Part shown: positions 61,378-64,000 of the stretch, piece after piece
How positions within the stretch are numbered: position 1 is the stretch's first letter
How the letters are laid out: each line of letters starts with the position of its first letter
Source of the DNA: Caulobacteraceae bacterium
Lineage (GTDB): Bacteria; Pseudomonadota; Alphaproteobacteria; Caulobacterales; Caulobacteraceae
Length of the DNA stretch: 64,000 nt
Reading direction: 5' to 3'
Assembly (NCBI GenBank): GCA_947475735.1
Contig: CANJLQ010000005.1
Coordinates: 155,038-219,037 of the forward strand
Position numbers and translations under genes: made by a program
Notes under the pieces: generated by a model
Databases searched by the model: none
What the model was told of the DNA's origin: nothing
The model's input: only the letters and a program-made list of their open reading frames with translations

Positions 61378-61712
61378 GATAAGAACAAACGCAGAACGCA
61401 AAGCGGGGTCAAGCGAGGCTTGGCTGGCCGGCCGTTGTCATCCACAGGCGCACGCCGGGACGCCGCCCAGGACGCTAAGGGCTCCGCCCTCGCGCGGGAC
61501 AGGGTGCAGCGGCTGCGCCGCCGGACCGGCCGGTCTCCCCGGCCTTCCGCGCGGTCATGTTGGTCATGATCATCATCGTCGTCGGCTTGTGCAGGCCGGG
61601 CGATCCCCCTCCGGCCGGTCCGCCCTGGCCCTTGCTACCCCGGTCTCGCCGACGGGCAGGGTTTCAGGCGCGCAGTTCGCGTGCCTGCAACCCATGCCCA
61701 AAGGAGGCAGAC
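61378..61712. other. Intergenic region upstream of ParB-like gene
   Basis: About 335 bases without a convincing gene. Its right end holds a strong stem-loop just before the parB-like ribosome-binding site (described separately). The open frames crossing it do not resemble proteins. Confidence 0.5.
61655..61698 (+). promoter_or_regulatory. Long imperfect dyad upstream of parB-like gene
   Basis: GGGTTTCAGGCGCGC (61659-61673) pairs with GCGTGCCTGCAACCC (61679-61693) with two mismatches, and the outer GGGCA/TGCCC extends it with a one-base bulge. The AAAGGAGG ribosome-binding site begins at 61700. It may be an operator for autoregulation by the ParB-like protein or an mRNA structure. Confidence 0.5.
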
Positions 61713-63764
61713 ATGACTGCTCAATCCATCGAAACCGCCGCGACCGATGCGACCGCGCCGCAGCACGGCGCGGAACTGATCGTGCCGTTGAACCGGCTCA
61801 AGGCCTCGCCGAAGAATGCGAGGAAGACGCCGCACAGTGCGGCGACCATCGAGGCCTTCGCGGCCTCCATCAAGGCCAAGGGGGTGTTGCAGCCGCCCGT
61901 GGTCGAGATCGAGCGGGACGGGGAGGGCGCCCCGACCGGAAACTACCTCGTCACCATCGGGGAGGGGCGCCGTCAGGGCCTGCGGCTGCTGGCCAAGCGC
62001 AAGGCGATCAAGCGGACCCATCCGGTGCGGGTCATAGTGGACGCCGAGAACGACGCCCACGAGATCAGCCTCGACGAGAACATGACGCGCGAGGCCATGC
62101 ATCCCGCCGACCAGTTCGAGGCCTTCCAGCGGCTGGCCGAGGAGAAGGGCTATGGACCGGACGAGATCGGCGCCCGGTTCGGGGTGTCGGCCCATGTGGT
62201 GCGCCAGCGGCTGCGGCTGGGCTCGGCGGCGCCGGAGTTGATGGCCGCCTATCGGGAGGGCGCCTTGGCGCTCGACCAGCTGACCGCCTTCTGCGTCAGC
62301 GAGGACCGGGAGCGCCAGCGGCAGGTGCTGGAGCAGATCGGCCCCCACACCCCGGCCTACGCCATCCGCCGGGCCATGACCGAGGCCAAGGTGCGCGTCG
62401 ATGACCGGCGCGTCCGCTTCGTCGGCGTCGAGGCCTATGAGGCCGAAGGCGGCGGAATCCTCCGCGATCTGTTCACCGAGGACGGCGGCGGCTGGCTGGA
62501 GGACGTGGTCCTGCTGGACCGGCTGGTCGCCGACAAGCTGGCCGGGCTGGCCGACGAGGCCCGCGAGCGCGAGGGCTGGAAATGGGCCGAGGTCGTTCTC
62601 GACTATCCGGACCTGTCCGGGTTCGGGCGGGTCTATCCGGTGGCGGTCGAACGGTCGGAGGCGGACGCCGCCGAAATCACGGCCCTGTCGGAGGAATACG
62701 ACCGTCTCGTTTCCGAAACCGACGCGGCGGAGATGCTGCCGCCCGAGGTGGACGCCCGACTGGAGGAAATCGACAAGGCCTTGCAGGCCTTCGGCCCGGA
62801 CTTCAACTACGCCGCCGAGGCCAGGGCGCGGGCCGGGGTCATGGTCATGCTCGGCCATGACGGTCTGGCCCGCTTCGAGCGCGGGCTGGTGCGGGCCGAG
62901 GATGCGGTCGCCGTCGCCGAGCCGCCGCCGCCGTTCGAGGCGGAGGTCGCGGAGGACGCGGGGCGGGCCGGGTCGGACTCCGCGACGGACTCCGGGCCGG
63001 GCGCGTCCGAAGATGACGGCGGACCGGCCCTGTCGGACCGGCTGGTCATCGACCTCACGGCCCACAAGACCATGGGTCTGCGCGACGCGGTGCAGGCCGA
63101 CGCAGGCGCGGCGCTGGCGACCGTCGTTCATGCCCTCGCCCTGCAGGTCTTCTATCCGGGCTACGGCGTCTGGACGCCCTTGCAGCTTCGGCTGACGGTC
63201 AGCGGGCTGGAGCGGCTGGCGCCGGGGGTCGAGGACGGTCCCGCCGGTCGGCGGGTCCGCGACCGGTGCGAGGCGTGGGGCGCGCGCCTGCCCGAGCGGG
63301 CGGAAGACCTCTGGGAGGTGGTGGCCGCGTTGCCGCCTTCGGAGCAACTGGACCTGATGGCTTGCTGCGCCGGGGTCGGCCTCTACGCCGTGCGCGACCC
63401 GCATGACCGGCGGCCCGGCGCCTTGGCGCAGGCCGAGACGCTGGCGACGGCGGTCGGGCTCGACATGGCCGGGACGTGGGCTGCGACCGCATCGTCGTAT
63501 TTCGCCCGCGTGTCCAAGGCGCGGGTGCTGGAGACGGTGACCGAGGCCGTCAAAGCGGAGGAGGCGGACCGCATCGCCGGATTCAGGAAGGCCGACATGG
63601 CCGAGGCGGCGGAACGGCTGGTCGAGGGCCGGGGTTGGCTGCCCTCGGTGTTGCGGACGGCCGAGGGAGGGGCGTCGGAGGACGCCGAGGCGGAGGATGA
63701 CGGCGCCGAAGCCGACGCTGAGACTCCGTCCGATGACGACGCCTACGTGTTCGCGGCGGAATAG
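61713..63764 (+). CDS. ParB/RepB/Spo0J family partition protein (ICE/plasmid type)
   Basis: 683 aa. The ParB N-terminal domain (LIVPLNRLKASPKNARKTPH and IGEGRRQGLRLLAKRKA), then the ENMTREAMHPADQFEAF box and a helix-turn-helix (YGPDEIGARFGVSAHVVRQRLRLG), are followed by a long, acidic C-terminus (ASEDAEAEDDGAEADAETPSDDD). It is longer than chromosomal ParB and resembles partition proteins of ICEs and plasmids. AAAGGAGG precedes the ATG at 61713. Confidence 0.9.
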   Translation: MTAQSIETAATDATAPQHGAELIVPLNRLKASPKNARKTPHSAATIEAFAASIKAKGVLQPPVVEIERDGEGAPTGNYLVTIGEGRRQGLRLLAKRKAIKRTHPVRVIVDAENDAHEISLDENMTREAMHPADQFEAFQRLAEEKGYGPDEIGARFGVSAHVVRQRLRLGSAAPELMAAYREGALALDQLTAFCVSEDRERQRQVLEQIGPHTPAYAIRRAMTEAKVRVDDRRVRFVGVEAYEAEGGGILRDLFTEDGGGWLEDVVLLDRLVADKLAGLADEAREREGWKWAEVVLDYPDLSGFGRVYPVAVERSEADAAEITALSEEYDRLVSETDAAEMLPPEVDARLEEIDKALQAFGPDFNYAAEARARAGVMVMLGHDGLARFERGLVRAEDAVAVAEPPPPFEAEVAEDAGRAGSDSATDSGPGASEDDGGPALSDRLVIDLTAHKTMGLRDAVQADAGAALATVVHALALQVFYPGYGVWTPLQLRLTVSGLERLAPGVEDGPAGRRVRDRCEAWGARLPERAEDLWEVVAALPPSEQLDLMACCAGVGLYAVRDPHDRRPGALAQAETLATAVGLDMAGTWAATASSYFARVSKARVLETVTEAVKAEEADRIAGFRKADMAEAAERLVEGRGWLPSVLRTAEGGASEDAEAEDDGAEADAETPSDDDAYVFAAE

Positions 63765-63791
63765 CCGCCGCGCCAGAGTGAGGAAAAACTC

Positions 63792-63823
63792 GCCGCGCGC
63801 CCTTTGGGGGCGCGCGGCTTTTT
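63792..63823 (+). terminator. Rho-independent terminator after parB-like gene
   Basis: An 11-bp GC stem (GCCGCGCGCCC / GGGCGCGCGGC) with a 5-base loop is followed by TTTTT. It lies 28 bases after the ParB stop codon. Confidence 0.9.
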
Positions 63824-63850
63824 CCATGCGCTTGAACGGCGGGTCATGAC

Positions 63851-64000
63851 TGAGGCTGTGTGAAAACGCCTGCGGATCGAGCGAATTAGGTTAGCCTCCT
63901 GAGGTCAGCAGGAGGTGGGTATGAGCCGCTTCGTTCAGGGTGCCGATCGTCGGCAGCAGACGCTGCTTCCCGATTGTCTGGACGACTATGTGACCGAGGA
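63851..64000 (+). mobile_element. Left end of IS1182-like insertion sequence
   Basis: GAGGCTGTGTGAAAACGC near 63852 resembles the terminal inverted repeat of IS1182-family elements, and the frame from 63921 is the N-terminus of an IS1182-type transposase. Only the left end is in the window; the right end and any target duplication cannot be seen. Confidence 0.7.
63921..64000 (+). CDS. Transposase, IS1182 family (partial, N-terminus)
   Basis: The first 26 residues read MSRFVQGADRRQQTLLPDCL and onwards, typical of IS1182-family DDE transposases; the rest lies beyond the window. The ATG is preceded by AGGAGG, which is paired in a 7-bp hairpin (CCTCCTG / CAGGAGG, 63895-63915). Confidence 0.8.
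   Translation, partial: MSRFVQGADRRQQTLLPDCLDDYVTE

Noticed and set aside
61557..61712. Upstream extension of the ParB-like frame
   Set aside because: The extension would cross the dyad and lacks coding character; AAAGGAGG before ATG 61713 decides the start.

Overview
The window is a high-GC stretch of alphaproteobacterial chromosome, most like Caulobacterales and probably Brevundimonas or a close relative. The grounds are a DUF1476 (F1-ATPase zeta-type) gene, GTG/TTG starts with dense ATGA/TGATG overlaps, alphaproteobacterial-type versions of the MoxR/BatA/DUF4159 operon, and the guaB/rsmB/guaA neighbourhood. Genus assignment is inference from gene content, not from a search.

Positions 1-37922 look like core chromosome. 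A minus-strand block (12886 to 1) encodes a TldD/TldE-type protease pair, then a DUF4159 - MoxR ATPase - DUF58 - BatA-like - DUF4175 - membrane protein operon, then a sugar-type epimerase/isomerase pair. From 13 to 22 kb, purine genes (purQ, purS, purC, purB) are interspersed with small envelope proteins: a PEBP lipoprotein, an HD-domain protein, a fasciclin lipoprotein and a cyclopropane-fatty-acid-synthase-like methyltransferase. From 22 to 32 kb are a GST, a lytic transglycosylase, an aldo/keto reductase, ligA, an M28 peptidase lipoprotein, an ICMT-like methyltransferase, a cyclophilin, rlmE and a double-DUF2061 membrane protein. From 32.4 to 37.9 kb is a guanine-nucleotide and RNA-modification cluster: guaB, MAPEG, an RsmB-like methyltransferase, a nucleosidase and guaA.

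Directly after the 3' end of guaA, the texture changes to an AT-rich, repeat-bearing leader and a tyrosine integrase at 38212. From there to the right edge the DNA reads as a genomic island or ICE-like element inserted at guaA. It carries an integrase and an AlpA-like regulator; an arsR-arsC-ACR3-arsN2-arsH arsenic operon; a Fic protein with an elaborate operator-like repeat array; a cytochrome c/FTR1 iron permease fusion; a dihydrolipoamide dehydrogenase next to a CYP152-type P450 peroxygenase; a MerR regulator in an lspA-MAPEG-merR operon divergent from a CDF transporter, a methyltransferase and a His/Cys-rich protein; czcCBA and a second CDF; an acyltransferase; DUF411 and Cys-rich periplasmic proteins; a ParB-like partition protein with a strong terminator; and the left end of an IS1182-like insertion sequence. 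The far end of the island lies outside the window.

The most distinctive non-coding signals are two divergent MerR-type promoters with 19-bp spacers and the same 8-3-8 dyad (50965-50995 and 51046-51076), a 17-bp-phased array of five half-sites upstream of fic (44184-44265), and repeated 14-mers upstream of the integrase. No rRNA, tRNA or CRISPR array was seen.
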